DNA of 64,000 bases from Dictyobacter alpinus (GCF_003967575.1 NZ_BIFT01000002.1:62001-126000), one strand, 5' to 3'. Counted from the first letter of the stretch, positions 27,262 through 38,000 are shown. Numbers and translations are program-made. The notes: generated from the sequence alone by a model not told the origin.

Positions 27262-29025
27262 ATGAACGATTTGAATCAAAACACACCATTTATTTCCGAA
27301 AATCCTGGTCGTGATTGCCAGAAGGTGGGGACGGCAAAGTTTTTGGGGCAGGATCCACTGAAAGTCCATGCGCCAGTCTGGACAGTGATTGGCAATCAGG
27401 GAGACAGTCAATGTTATATAGGTGTTACCGATAAAGTCGCTGCTGTTCAGGAAGCTATGAGCAAGAGAATTGTGCAAGAGAATCTCGATATCCGCTTGAT
27501 CGCGCCGAATTTTGCCGGGGGGGTGTCAGATGGACAGTTGAATGGCACAAGCCAGATGCGCTTTTCACTGATCGGCAGGGAGGTCACCCATGATGCGGCG
27601 TGCCTCCATCTCAGTGGTAGTGAAGCAAAAGGGATTGTCGCAGTGGTTGCCTGTGATAAGCCACCTGTTGGCACGCTCGCGGCACTGCTGGAACATAATG
27701 AACCTGCCATTATGATGTCAGACGGCTCTATCAAGCCGGGCATAGATCCCCAGACAGAAGAACGGATCGACCTTGTCAGTTGCTTTCAAGTTGCTGGAGA
27801 TGCGGACGGAGAAAAGAAAGCACGCTATGCCATGAATGCGTGTCCTGGCACTGGCAGTTGCGGTGGAATGTTTACGTATAACACCATGCAGTCGTTTTTC
27901 GGCGCGCTTGGCATGGAACCACTGCATATGGTCGCTCCAGCCTCACAAGACCCGCGAAGAATGCAACAGTTTCCTGACGAACTCGTTGAATATCTGTTGG
28001 TGATGACCAGGAAGAATATCCGCCCGAAAGATATTATTACCAGAGTATCCTTAAGAAACGCGATAACCGTTGCTATTGCCATGGGTGGATCAACCAATGT
28101 CGTGCTCCATGCGCCGGAAATTGCCAGGGCAGCGGGATTGGATTTCTGGAATGAGGTTATCACGCAACAAGAATTTAATGAACTGTCCCGAACGACTCCT
28201 GTTCTGATTAATGCCCGGCCGTTTGGAAGATATTCTATGGTGGATATCGAAGCAAAAGGTGGCTTGCCAGTCATCGTGAAAGAGCTGTTGCAAGCAGGAC
28301 TTTTAGACGGATCATGCATCACCTGCACAGGAGAGACACTGCAGGAACAGATCAACCGTCTGAATCCAGCAGCACCTGATGGTGACGTGATCCATTCTAT
28401 GACAATACCCTTTAAACCAACGGGTGGTTTACGCATGCTCAGCGGAAACCTGGCTCCCGAAGGTGGCGCAGTAATTAAAGTCGCAGGCGTAGAGGGTGGC
28501 ATGAAAGACGGCATCTTTACCGGCAAAGCGCAGGTATTTAATAGCGAGGCAGCGGTGCTTGAAGCGCTCACCCATACTCCAGAGATATTTCAGGATAAAG
28601 ACATGGTTGTCATCCGCTATGCTGGCCCGCAGGGCGCACCGGGCATGCCTGAAATGCTCGACCCGACATCCCGTATTACCACCCTGTGCCGACAGAAAAA
28701 CATCACGATCGCTTTGATGACAGATGCCCGCTTCTCTGGCGGCTCCGTGGGTCTTGTCATTGGACACGTGACGCCAGAAGCCTATCTTGGAGGGCCAATC
28801 GCGCTGGTAGAGAACGGCGATACCATTACAGTTGATCTGAACACCGACAGCATTGACTGTGCTGAATTACACGATAGCGATACGCACACACAACGCTTTC
28901 ATCAATGGCAGCAAGCAGTCAAAGAAAACGGAGGCATCCATCCCCATGCGGCAAAAGTAGAAAATAGATTACTCAAACGCATGCGTGCTACCGCCCGACC
29001 AGCTTTGCAGGGTGCCGGAATCTAA
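27262..29025 (+). CDS. IlvD/Edd-family dehydratase (dihydroxyacid or sugar-acid)
   Basis: 587 residues, a full-length IlvD/Edd enzyme. It contains the Fe-S cluster cysteines in GDSQC (about 53), ACDKP (about 130) and CPGTGSCGGMFTYNTMQ (about 200), and the late signatures RYAGPQGAPGMPEM and TDARFSGGSVGLVIGHVTPE. The enzyme removes water from 2,3-dihydroxy acids via an Fe-S cluster. The sequence is IlvD-like in the GTGSCGGMFT and FSGG blocks, but no ilvB/C neighbours exist, and the preceding relic derives from a sugar-acid operon, so a sugar-acid dehydratase role is as likely as branched-chain amino-acid synthesis. Confidence 0.85.
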   Translation: MNDLNQNTPFISENPGRDCQKVGTAKFLGQDPLKVHAPVWTVIGNQGDSQCYIGVTDKVAAVQEAMSKRIVQENLDIRLIAPNFAGGVSDGQLNGTSQMRFSLIGREVTHDAACLHLSGSEAKGIVAVVACDKPPVGTLAALLEHNEPAIMMSDGSIKPGIDPQTEERIDLVSCFQVAGDADGEKKARYAMNACPGTGSCGGMFTYNTMQSFFGALGMEPLHMVAPASQDPRRMQQFPDELVEYLLVMTRKNIRPKDIITRVSLRNAITVAIAMGGSTNVVLHAPEIARAAGLDFWNEVITQQEFNELSRTTPVLINARPFGRYSMVDIEAKGGLPVIVKELLQAGLLDGSCITCTGETLQEQINRLNPAAPDGDVIHSMTIPFKPTGGLRMLSGNLAPEGGAVIKVAGVEGGMKDGIFTGKAQVFNSEAAVLEALTHTPEIFQDKDMVVIRYAGPQGAPGMPEMLDPTSRITTLCRQKNITIALMTDARFSGGSVGLVIGHVTPEAYLGGPIALVENGDTITVDLNTDSIDCAELHDSDTHTQRFHQWQQAVKENGGIHPHAAKVENRLLKRMRATARPALQGAGI

Positions 29026-29034
29026 AGTTCCCCA

Positions 29035-29133
29035 CACGAAAGCGGCGAGGCTTCCCTTAGACTTTCGAGCAAACAAACGCTGGCGCGGACGGTTAGTTTG
29101 GAGGTGCACAAGCGCGGGTTTATCAGGGGCTAA
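29035..29133 (+). pseudogene. possible IS605 TnpB C-terminal scrap
   Basis: The frame HESGEASLRLSSKQTLARTV followed by SLEVHKRG ends at a TAA just before a strong hairpin structure. It resembles C-terminal tails of TnpB proteins in related genomes, and the adjacent palindromes would fit an IS200/IS605 right end. The assignment is weak. Confidence 0.25.
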
Positions 29134-29209
29134 CTGGTCATGAACCACCCGCTTAAAAGCGGGGGCGTGCAAACGGACGAAAGGCTGTTTGCACGCCGAA
29201 CATGACCAG
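29134..29209. ncRNA. 76-nt three-way-junction palindromic structure
   Basis: Outer stem CTGGTCATG (29134-29142) with CATGACCAG (29201-29209), perfect. Inside are a first hairpin CCCGCT/AGCGGG with loop TTAA (29148-29163) and a second perfect 10-bp hairpin GCGTGCAAAC/GTTTGCACGC (29165-29174, 29187-29196) with loop GGACGAAAGGCT. It is a cloverleaf-like fold of a kind seen in IS200/IS605 ends, omegaRNA-like elements or REP-type repeats. Which of these it is cannot be told from sequence alone. Confidence 0.5.
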
Positions 29210-29365
29210 ACTCAGGCTTGAAAGACAGCCTACGTTAGAAGCGAAATGAGGTACGTTGGGGTGCGAGGCCAGCTCCGACCTCTACAGTGGATAATGAAAT
29301 ATCTGTACATGGTGAAGGAAGTGTTGTCCACGTTAAACCGCTTCATAACAGTGTCAAGGCCATAT

Positions 29366-30136
29366 TCACCCTGGAAACAGGAGGCTCTCAAAGGAACTGA
29401 AATAGCTGATGTACGCATGCCGATGTGTAGGATCTTGCCAGTAGTGGGCATAGAGTGCGATCTCCGCCTGTGTGATACTTCTCTGGACCTGGACAGGAAC
29501 ACTGTTCTGAAAAAACAGGGTGAGAAAGGTTAATTCGCGTCCCTGGATGAGTTTTTCAGGCATCTGCGGCGTACTGAAAAATCCAAACCACCAGACACCT
29601 GGCCCTTTGGCCGTGAGTGCTGGAAGCGTGTAGATACTTGCATCCGGGATCGGTGCTTCCAGTAAGGCCAGATGTTGTACAGTGCTAGGATAGAGCGCTT
29701 CATATGCATAAGCAACCATCAGTACGATATCATGACCAACCAGGTTAATGGGTCCAGGACTCAGTTGCGAGACAAGCCCATGGATATCTCTGGCCATTGT
29801 TACTTTGTCATACCCTGTTGGCAGCGCGTCTATCTGTCCAGCCCCGCGCATGTCAGGAACAATCACCAGGTAATGTTTGGCGAGATCAGGAAGCACTTTA
29901 TGCCATGCATACCAAGTTTCTGGAAACCCGTGGAGTAGCATCAATACCTGTCCATTTCCGCCGCTGACATAATGCATGTGAATGCCATTTGTCATGACGA
30001 AACCTTCAGTAAAGCCATCTGGCAGGAGAGAGGATGCGTTCTGCGCTTGATTAATCGAAGCGCGACCTGTTTCCTGGAGCGTGTACAGCCAGGGAAAAAC
30101 TTCCTCCAAACAAATTGAAGTTGATCCTATGGGCAT
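29366..30136 (-). pseudogene. epoxide-hydrolase-like alpha/beta hydrolase, truncated at both ends
   Basis: Core is clear: GFVMTNGIHMHYVSGGNGQV, MLLHGFPETWYAWHKVLPDL, VPDMRGAGQIDALPTGYDKV and GPINLVGHDIVLMVAYAY, where the Asp after GH is the epoxide-hydrolase nucleophile (family usually GHDIGG). The protein stops after HRHAYISYFSSFESLLFPG, before the final catalytic Asp and His, and the first 50 residues are unrelated and overlap antisense NB-ARC relic DNA. It is therefore non-functional. Confidence 0.7.
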
Positions 30137-30395
30137 TCTGGAGGGAACCCATCTCTTACTGCAGCGTGCCCGCCGGTTTTCTGCCTCCTCACCCGAGGAA
30201 ATGGATGACGCGATCAATATTGTCATTGCGCTTGCCCAATTTCCCCTGGCCATTGATCAGGCAGGTACGTACATTAAAGAAACAAGATGCACGATAAAGG
30301 ACTACCTTCAACTCTATCAGGCGCATCGTCACGCGCTGCTGGCGCGGCGCGGCAAACAGGCCTTCGGTTATCCAGATTCGGTTGCCACGATTAAT
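30115..30395 (+). pseudogene. NB-ARC/STAND-type ATPase fragment
   Basis: Reads GILEGTHLLLQRARRFSASS, INIVIALAQFPLAIDQAGTY and IKETRCTIKDYLQLYQAHRH. This is the region just after the ATPase core (winged-helix subdomain; LPLAxDQAGAYI pattern) of NB-ARC-TPR proteins abundant in Ktedonobacteria and Actinobacteria. Both ends are missing. Confidence 0.6.
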
Positions 30396-30745
30396 CCAAG
30401 AAACTCGAAATGGTATGCAAGAACGAGCAGATGTTCATCTGCAGCACGATTGAGCAAGTGGCGTCGTGTTGGTATCGTATGAGCAAGCCAGTTGTCAACC
30501 GGACCGAACCAATCGATGTGTCGGAAGTGAAGGATGTGATGAGTGACTGCATCCACCATATGGAGCAGTCGCTCTTTGCCCGAAGCAATCTCAAGGGACA
30601 TGTGCCCTGGCGGATGTCCTACAGCCTTAAGGGCGGTTATTCCTAGAAGAACCTCTTTCCCAAAATCGACCAAATGCATTCTTTCCGGAAGGAGAGGAAG
30701 AATAGTCCATGGTGAACGAGACATGGGAGAGCACACGCCTGCCAC
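30396..30745 (-). pseudogene. MBL-fold metallohydrolase, C-terminal fragment
   Basis: Contains MHLVDFGKEVLLGITALKAV, GHPPGHMSLEIASGKERLLH and DAVTHHILHFRHIDWFGPVD, followed by ATRRHLLNRAADE-like sequence. These are the last metal-binding His and Asp blocks of an AhlD/PqsE-type MBL enzyme. The HxHxDH half is absent and the C-terminus runs into unrelated DNA at 30396. Confidence 0.6.
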
Positions 30746-30981
30746 AAAGGAGACCCGCCAACGGCTTGCTGAAGTACTCTCCGCACTTCAATGATGAGAA
30801 GCCTCGGTGAAGACAGACCTGGATAGAGAGCACCCGCATCTTGACACCTACCCCTGAAGTTCCAGGATTTCCTTTTTCACGCTCTTTGAGCGACCTAACG
30901 GGCTTCCCACAACCTAGCTCATTGACTATGTAGGGAAACGCTCATGTGCAAGTCGTAAAAAAGGTGAAAACACCAGCATCT

Positions 30982-31392
30982 CTATATGTGCAAGAAAGAG
31001 ATTATAATACCCGCTACAAAAAAGGCGATGCCCACAAGTAGCCAGAACAGTGGAGAAATCATCTTTGAGTTTGGCTGAATTATTGCATGCTGTGGATGCG
31101 CGGGATCATAGAGGATAGGTACGTTATCACCTATCTTCGCATGTGGCATGAAAGATGAATATTCTCGAACACGCAATTCCTGCAGTATACCATGATTATC
31201 TATGAAATGGATAACCAACACCGTTTTAGGGACAACCGCTACCCCATTATATACCCTCTCATTCTGTTTATAAACCACCGTACCTGCAACGTTGTTTGCA
31301 TTCTGTAGAAAAGGTTGCGTGACAAAGCGCTTGTAAAGGCCAAAGCCAAGAAAAATGACACCAATTACTCCCAATAGTATAGTTGCTTGCAA
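30982..31392 (-). CDS. DUF3592-type membrane protein
   Basis: 136 residues with GGAGGGGAAA before ATG 31392. An N-terminal helix (TILLGVIGVIFLGFGLY) and a C-terminal helix (SPLFWLLVGIAFFVAGIIIS) flank a soluble beta domain with GTVVYKQNERVYNG and GDNVPILYDPAHPQHAII, the hallmark VxVLYDPxNP block of DUF3592. Function unknown. No operon partner. Confidence 0.75.
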   Translation of the reverse strand: MQATILLGVIGVIFLGFGLYKRFVTQPFLQNANNVAGTVVYKQNERVYNGVAVVPKTVLVIHFIDNHGILQELRVREYSSFMPHAKIGDNVPILYDPAHPQHAIIQPNSKMISPLFWLLVGIAFFVAGIIISFLHI

Positions 31393-32160
31393 TTTCCCCT
31401 CCTTAGAAAGTGTTTGATACTCAATGTTATTGTGTTACATCGTGACTAAGCACAATCACATAGCTTTTTAGGCATTGTACACACTTGTTGAGCAGGTTTT
31501 TGCCCAGGTTTGTTACTTGATTGTACTTAGACGGTGCAACCGTTCAGACATGGTGTGCCTCAACTAACCACGATGAGCGACACTTCCCCGATCTAGAACG
31601 CTTCGATATTCTACGTAAGCCCCAATCGTCATCTCACCTTTGGCCGTGCTGTATCGGTGCCCTCTGGAGGCCCAGATCGTACTCATGATGATACTGAGTT
31701 AGTTCAAGGATATGCGCGGCATTCCTGGTCAACCCGATGTCATCTAACAAGGGCCGATCCACACTATCAATTCGCTACCTCTTAGGCGTTCTTATAATCT
31801 GATGTATTGTGGCTAACCACTTCTACGTCGCCGTTATTTGATGCCGTGCGTCTAAGGTCATCTATATGGTATTCAAGCCCGTCGGGTACCTGAACACCAT
31901 ATGTCTGAAATCGCAGTGAATGCGCCAAATCAACGGGTGATATGTTGTACATCAATCATGTTTTTTGTCCTTTAATACATATACAAAGGAGCGCTTTATT
32001 CGATAAATGGAATAAGTTGTAATATGATTGGCTGGTATCAATCATACTTGTCGAAGAGCATAGTGGGGTACATCTACAGATGTAATGGAGATACAACTAA
32101 AGATCTAATTTCTTTATTAATATACTTCCCGATTGATGCGATCACATATGTGGTTGCGCT
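31393..32160. other. long intergenic region, no supported gene
   Basis: No convincing frame. ATGGTATTCA and TGAACACCAT (31868-31877 and 31893-31902) form a 10-bp stem with one mismatch. The AT-rich part after 31960 probably carries the promoter of the kinase relic that follows. Confidence 0.3.
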
Positions 32161-32358
32161 GTGATCAAAAACAATGCCATTCACCATCAGATTGCACCCA
32201 ACATTTTCCACTTCCGTTGGAAACTCACGTTTTCTTATACCATTGTCATGGTACTAAGCTTGCTGGTAACATTTCTCCTCCTCATCGGGGTGGTGATCTG
32301 GTTCTTTTCCTATTTTTTGGGTAGCTCAATCTTACTTTCAAAAGTAATAGCGCCCTAG
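32161..32358 (+). pseudogene. sensor histidine kinase, N-terminal scrap
   Basis: Starting at a GTG, the frame reads IAPNIFHFRWKLTFSYTIVM followed by a transmembrane helix VLSLLVTFLLLIGVVIWFF. The RWKLTxSYTxVTxL pattern is the usual beginning of membrane histidine kinases. The gene ends after 65 codons, shortly before an IS630 relic starts, consistent with IS-mediated truncation. Confidence 0.5.
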
Positions 32359-32426
32359 TGGGTCACTTGCCAACTTCGTCGCTGTTGTGACACGCTGGAC
32401 CAAAATGAAGGGAAAGAAATCTGCCC

Positions 32427-33297
32427 ATGGCACATCCAGTCTCCGAAGTGCTCCGCCCACTCACACAAGAAAAACGGAGTGAACTCCAATGTGTGAAGCA
32501 CGCCAGCAGTGAACCACACCTGCGCCATCAACGAACGGTTGCTCTGCTTGCCATGGCAGAGGGAGCAAGTCACATTAAGGCTGCGCAGCAAGCGGGGTGG
32601 TCGACATTGGCTCCCGTGAGAAAACTCGTCGGGCGCTTCACCGAACAAGGGCTGGGCACGTTGAATGATCCCCCCCGTCGCGGACGTGCCGTGAGGTATG
32701 GAGCCGCCAAGAAAGCGCGGATTCTTCAAGAGGCATGCCGAACCCCAGACCGAGCAGAAGATGCGACCGCAAACTGGTCACTCTCCTTGCCTCAGCAGGC
32801 CTTGCGGAAGGCTCCAGATGGACTTCCCCAAGTCAGTACCTTCACGATCTTGCTACCCTGCACGAGGCAGGCTATCGCTGGCAGAAGAGCCGTTCCTGGT
32901 GCCATACCGGCAGAACGTTGAAGAAAGGGAAGGATGGGAAGGTGGATCAAAGCGATGACCCCTATACGCAGGAAAAAAACGGTGATCGAGCGGGCATACA
33001 CGTTGGGAGAGCAGTTGGGCTTGCAGGTGTAGTGCGAAGACGAGGCAGGACCCTATTAAACGATTCCAGTAGCAGGTCAGGCTTGGAGACCAGAAGGAGC
33101 CCCCGTCCATCACGATCACCAGTACATTCGTGGCAAGACAGCCAAATTTCTGACCTTGTTTTGGCCAGCGACCGGAGAACTGAGGGCCAAAGCGGTTGAT
33201 CAGAGCACAAATGCGATCCTGCATCCCTGGCTCAAACAGGAACTGGAGAAGATTCTGCAGCGGTGTCCACCTGCTCGTGAATGCCAGTTGGAAACGT
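32427..33297 (+). pseudogene. IS630-family transposase relic
   Basis: An N-terminal HTH part (LRHQRTVALLAMAEGASHIK, AAQQAGWSTLAPVRKLVGRF) starts at ATG 32427. The rest is spread over the frames: LHEAGYRWQKSRSWCHTGR, RKKTVIERAYTLGEQLGLQV, stop, CEDEAGPY, stop, GQAWRPEGAPVHHDHQYIRG and KTAKFLTLFWPATGELRAKA, to CPPARECQLE. The DE core (CEDEAG) is recognisable but broken by two stops and two or more frameshifts, and the last third is missing. Confidence 0.8.
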
Positions 33298-33517
33298 TGA
33301 CCATGGTTGTCTGCTCAACGGTGAAAAAGCCTGATAGACATATTTTCCTGAATCGCTTGGAAGGCGATGAGGAGATAGAGCCTGAACGTGATACCATTTT
33401 CTGATACATTCGATTAAAAAGGAAGGTTCAAAAGTTGATTGAAATATTTTTTCGTTCATCTCAGGCTCCCCCTTCTGTGCTGATTTTTTGATGGTTATCT
33501 AAGCGGTTTCTTGCCCT

Positions 33518-34312
33518 CTACCGTCCTAACTCATTGGCACCCATCCTTTCCGCTACTCCAGGCCACCTCTCTGCGAACCTGTACGATATTGTCTCTCCCT
33601 TTGAAGCAATAGATGAGAACCAGCCACGTTCACGAATCAATTGAATGGCCTCTTGACGATTAGAACTGTTTAGCTTCTGAAAAATATGGTAGATATGGGT
33701 CTTGATCGTGTTCATACTGACATGCAGACGATTACTCATCTCTCGATAGGAGATGTCTTGCAGGAGAAGCTCCAGGATTTCTCGTTCGCGGGGCGAGAAG
33801 GTGGTCAGGTCTAGCCAGTTTTGCTGCGCGACCAGCAGTAGCTGCAGCACATAGTCAGAAAAGGCTTGCTTCTTCAGGTCAGAGTGACAACATAGAGCAT
33901 GCATGGCCCGTTCGATTGCCTCCTGGTGGTTTTCAGTACGTACCCCCATATGTTGAAATGGCAGTTCAAGGGCCACTATCACCTGGGTCGCTAACTGGTG
34001 GTCTATATTTTTGCTCTGTTCAGCTGATGCCATCTCAATCACTGGCAGAGGATCTGCACGTATCCACAACGATAGGCTGTTACGCATTATACGTGTATAT
34101 CCCATTTGCTGTGCCAGTGAAAGCATAATGATGCTGCTCCAGACACACACCAGGATCCACCCAAGTGGTTGCATGATGAAAAATATATGGGCAAACAGTC
34201 TCGTATCATACAAAAGAAAGAGAAAAAGAACGATTCCACAACTCATTAGCGCAAGCAAGCCAAACCAGATATGAGTAAGGTTACGCTGAACTGGATTACT
34301 GGAACGCAGCAT
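33518..34312 (-). CDS. membrane LuxR-type transcriptional regulator
   Basis: 264 residues from ATG 34312 (GGAGG five bases upstream). Two N-terminal transmembrane helices (HIWFGLLALMSCGIVLFLFL and IMQPLGWILVCVWSSIIML) precede a linker and a C-terminal LuxR HTH: LTTFSPREREILELLLQDIS, YREMSNRLHVSMNTIKTHIY and HIFQKLNSSNRQEA. No receiver domain is present, so the signal may come through the membrane. It lies 54 bases downstream of the small peptide gene at 34367-34579 on the same strand, and divergent from the BTAD regulator. Confidence 0.8.
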   Translation of the reverse strand: MLRSSNPVQRNLTHIWFGLLALMSCGIVLFLFLLYDTRLFAHIFFIMQPLGWILVCVWSSIIMLSLAQQMGYTRIMRNSLSLWIRADPLPVIEMASAEQSKNIDHQLATQVIVALELPFQHMGVRTENHQEAIERAMHALCCHSDLKKQAFSDYVLQLLLVAQQNWLDLTTFSPREREILELLLQDISYREMSNRLHVSMNTIKTHIYHIFQKLNSSNRQEAIQLIRERGWFSSIASKGETISYRFAERWPGVAERMGANELGR

Positions 34313-34366
34313 CCATCCCTCCTTATTTGAGAGTCCATACACAACGGATAGCACCCTCGGCTCATT

Positions 34367-34579
34367 TCACTCTTCGTCATACTCTAACTGATTAATTAAT
34401 AACTGGCTCAAGTCAGAGAGGTCCTCTACTCTGGCGTTACGGAGAACATTTTGTTCTTCCGGTGTTATTTCAAGCTCGACTTCATGGACTGCCGCGAGCG
34501 GATCTGCCAGCAGTTTCCTGGCAAAGCGTGCATCGATGATGGCTCGAATTAAGAGTTTGTTGATGACCTTCCATGACAT
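34367..34579 (-). CDS. small NHLP/Franean1_4349-type leader-like peptide (70 aa)
   Basis: 70 residues, MSWKVINKLLIRAIIDARFA then RKLLADPLAAVHEVELEITP and EEQNVLRNARVEDLSDLSQL. The arrangement (two helices, FxxxLLxDPLAAVxxxxxxLTPEE, then an acidic helix) matches the small Os1348/Franean1_4349-like peptides recorded as putative RiPP precursors or regulatory peptides. There is no Cys/Ser/Thr-rich core at the end, so it may be a leader-like partner rather than a product. AAAGGTG precedes ATG 34579. It is probably cotranscribed with the LuxR gene. Confidence 0.65.
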   Translation of the reverse strand: MSWKVINKLLIRAIIDARFARKLLADPLAAVHEVELEITPEEQNVLRNARVEDLSDLSQLLINQLEYDEE

Positions 34580-35027
34580 ATCACACCTTTTGCAATTTAA
34601 TCCCAGGGATCGTAGTCATCGTCTATCCACATACTATCAATACTGCCAGCGAACAACATTGGGAGGAGATTTGCGTAAGAAGAGAGAAGTTGCATGAATC
34701 TGGATAGCATAAGTTTTCCCCTTTACCCTGATCTAGTATTCTGTCAATCTTATCTTTCTACCAAAGGCACCACTTGTCTCTCTTCAAAGCATACTGCTCT
34801 TCTGTCAAAAATCTGTCAGAAATCCGGTGAAAGGTGTCAAGCGAGGAGTCATTACTACAGTATAACGAGAAAACATGGCTCCCACTTTCCTGGTAGAGAT
34901 GCTCTTTACACGTGAAAAGACTAGTAATATTCCCAAAAATATCGTTTAATTAATAAGGAGGAAAAGTCATAATGATGCTCCTCTTCTTAGAGTATTTTTT
35001 ATTGTACTTATTGCGCGAGGATGGACA
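34580..35027. promoter_or_regulatory. divergent control region of the PKS locus with 11-bp direct repeats
   Basis: This 448-bp region separates the minus-strand peptide/LuxR unit from the plus-strand BTAD activator. CTGTCAAAAAT (34802-34812) and CTGTCAGAAAT (34813-34823) are tandem repeats with an 11-bp period, and CTGTCAATCTT (34741-34751) is a third copy. SARP/BTAD activators bind heptamer repeats spaced by 11 bp, so this is a candidate operator. A 73-codon frame at 34694 has a weak start and no family likeness and is not called. Confidence 0.5.
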
Positions 35028-38000
35028 ATGAATACCAATCTATGGCAGTACAATATTCAAGCTCCAATCCTTCCTATACCTATCCTACATCGTGAGTCTT
35101 TAATTCATTTATTAGCGGAGCATATCAAGGGCCCAGACACCAAAAAGGCCACCTCTACCAAGTTTATTCTTCTTTGTGCTCCCGCAGGCTATGGGAAAAC
35201 GACGCTCCTCGTTGATACTCTCCTCCAACACCAGATTATCTGTAGCTGGTTTTTTTTTGAGGAGACCGATACTCCGGCGATCTTTCTTAAAGGAGTATTG
35301 AGTAGCGTACAAAAGAACTTTCCTCAACTCGTGCCATCTTTTGCGGCTGTCCTTGCATTAGAAGATGTCGAAATAAACGAACATCCAGACGGGGAGTTGT
35401 ACTGGAAAAGCATCCTTGATCTGATGGTTACAAAGCTCAATGGGGAAATCTCACAGCACTTTGTACTGGCATTTTGTAATTATCATAAACTACAACCGCA
35501 TGAGGCGCTTCATCGCCTGCTCAATCATCTCCTGGAACACCCTTTTCAGCGGGGCGTGCTGGTACTTGAGAGCCGCTCAATGCCGGATTTGAAACTGGCT
35601 CCTCTGATTGCGCAACGGCAGATGTTCGGCCTGGGTAGTAGCAGATTAAGCTTTACCGCTCAGGAGTTGCTGGATTTAGCTCATTTGCAAGGTTTTACCA
35701 ATTTTTCCTTACCCGATGCCGAGCACCTTATTACCGCCTTTGATGGGTGGATCTCTGGTATCCTGTTAGGATCAAGTCTGGGATATACCCAGATGCATCC
35801 GCTTGTCCCTTCTCACAAAGGCAACTGGGGGACCTCTGCTCAGATTGCGGACCATCAACAGCTTTTTAGCTATATCTCTGAGATTTTTCGTCAGGAAATG
35901 GAGACATTTACGTTCCTGGAAGCCGTTTCTATCTTTGAGCAACTCACTGCGCCCCTCTGCGATAGATTGCTTGAGACAACAAATTCTGCAGAACGGCTCA
36001 TTTATGCCGAACAACAAGGTCTCTTTGTGATGCGCGATGAAAAATCTATTGATGAGGGGAAGGTTGGCGTGTATATCTGCCATCCTATTCTGCGTGCCCT
36101 CTTACAGGAAAGGCTACGAAACCAGTCTGCCACACGCTATCAGGAGCTCCAACGCAAAACCATTCATCTCTTGCAACAGGACCATGCCTATGCACAGGCC
36201 ATTCGGCACGCACTAGAGGCACATGAATATCGGCTGGCTATCAGTATTATTGTCCAGGTTGCGCCTGAACTCATTAACCAGGGCCAGAGCGAAACAGTTG
36301 ATCTCTGGCTTAAAGGCTTGCCAGAACACATCTTCAAAAAAGAGCCCTGGTTGCTGATGACACAAATTAATATCTATCTCGCCCAGAATGAATATACAGA
36401 AGTATCGACATTGCTCGATAAAGCCGAAGCACTACTCATACCTGATACTAACAAAAAAGACTTACCACCTACATTGCGCTTACAGGCTGAGTTGCGGCTG
36501 GCACGTAGCAAACTCCTTTTCTATCAAGGCAATTTCCAGCGTGCACGCGAACTCTGTCTGGAAAACCTGGATTTCCTGCCTGATGATGAGATACCGCTCA
36601 AAATTAAAACCTATCATCGCCTGGGTGCCTGCTTGATCGTTGGTATGGGACTCATTCATGAGGGCATTATTCAATTCCAAAAAGCATTACAGTTAAATAC
36701 TTCACAGAACAATGATCCGCAAGCTGCAACGCTGCATCGCTTATTAGCCAGCGCCTATAGCTGGACAGGCAATTATCAACTGGCTGATTATCATCAGGTA
36801 CGTGCCTTACGCATCTGGGAAAAGCTGCAACAGCCACGAGGCCTGATCAACAATCTCACTGGCATCGGTTTATTGCAACTCCGCCAGGGCTTAATGGAAC
36901 AGGCTGAAGGGACGCTTGTACGAGCTCTGCAAATGGCAAAGGTAAATCTGTTCAAGAGTGGGGAAGCGTATGCCCTCATAGCTCTAGGTGAACTTTATTC
37001 CGCCTTGACGCAATATGTGCGTGCCCTGGATTATTTAGAAGACGGCCTGCGTCTGGCGCAGCAGTGCCAGGATCTTTATCTTATCAATTGCGGCCTCTGT
37101 AGTATCGCCACCGCATATCTATCTATCGGGGAAATACAGACCAGCCATTTTTTCCTGCAGCAGGTGTATATACCACCACAGAAAGAGAATACCTATGAAG
37201 ATCTACTCCATAGCCTGACTCAAGGCCGTCTTGCACTCGCGCAAGAGGATTATACACAGGCTCAGCAAGAGCTGGAACATGCTGTCGCATTGGGCAAATT
37301 CACGACTATTCAATTTCTCTCTATTCGCGCCTTACTCTTACTGGCTGTTTGTTATACACGCCAGCAGCAGCCAGAGCTTGCGCTTCAGACGATCCAGCAA
37401 ACCATCACACTCAATGCCAATAGCGATCTGACCACTATACTGAAGCTTGAAGCGAGCCATTATCCAGAACTGTTACCGCTGTTTGCGCAATCGACCGCTC
37501 ATGAACAGCAGCAAATGCCAGCCATAGCACAGCACTCATCGTCAACTCAGACTCCTATTCCCCCACCTGAACGGATACATACGCTACGTATTATGGCACT
37601 GGGTGAGCCACAATTACTGATCGATGATGTGCCCGTTACACGCTGGCATATGCAGCGCGCGCTGGAACTTTTCTATTTACTTCTGGAGCATAATCATCCA
37701 CTCTCCAAAGAAAAAATGATCGATGCGCTCTGGCCCCATGCAACCCAAAAACAGATCGATACGACGATGCGCACAACCATCTATTACTTACGGCAAGCCA
37801 TCGGCAAAGCATGTATTCTATATGAGCGCGGTCTGTATAGTCTCAACCTTGCCGCCTTAAATATTCAGGAAATCTGGTATGATGTAGCAGTCTTTGATAA
37901 GCTCTATGCGACTGCGATGCAGGCATTAGAGATGCAAGACGATGCCACGGCCAGCGCAACACTGCATCAGGCAGTATCACTTTACAAAGGAAACTACTTA

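Noticed and set aside
27825..28571. A 248-codon frame antisense to the dehydratase
   Set aside because: It is a codon-usage shadow of the IlvD gene with no homology of its own.
34694..34915. A 73-codon frame in the divergent control region
   Set aside because: No family likeness, weak start, and it spans the SARP-like direct repeats; more likely regulatory DNA.
37560..37590. Considered splitting the large regulator into an ATPase and a separate BTAD protein
   Set aside because: The frame is continuous, there is no internal ribosome site, and ATPase-TPR-BTAD proteins of this order are known.
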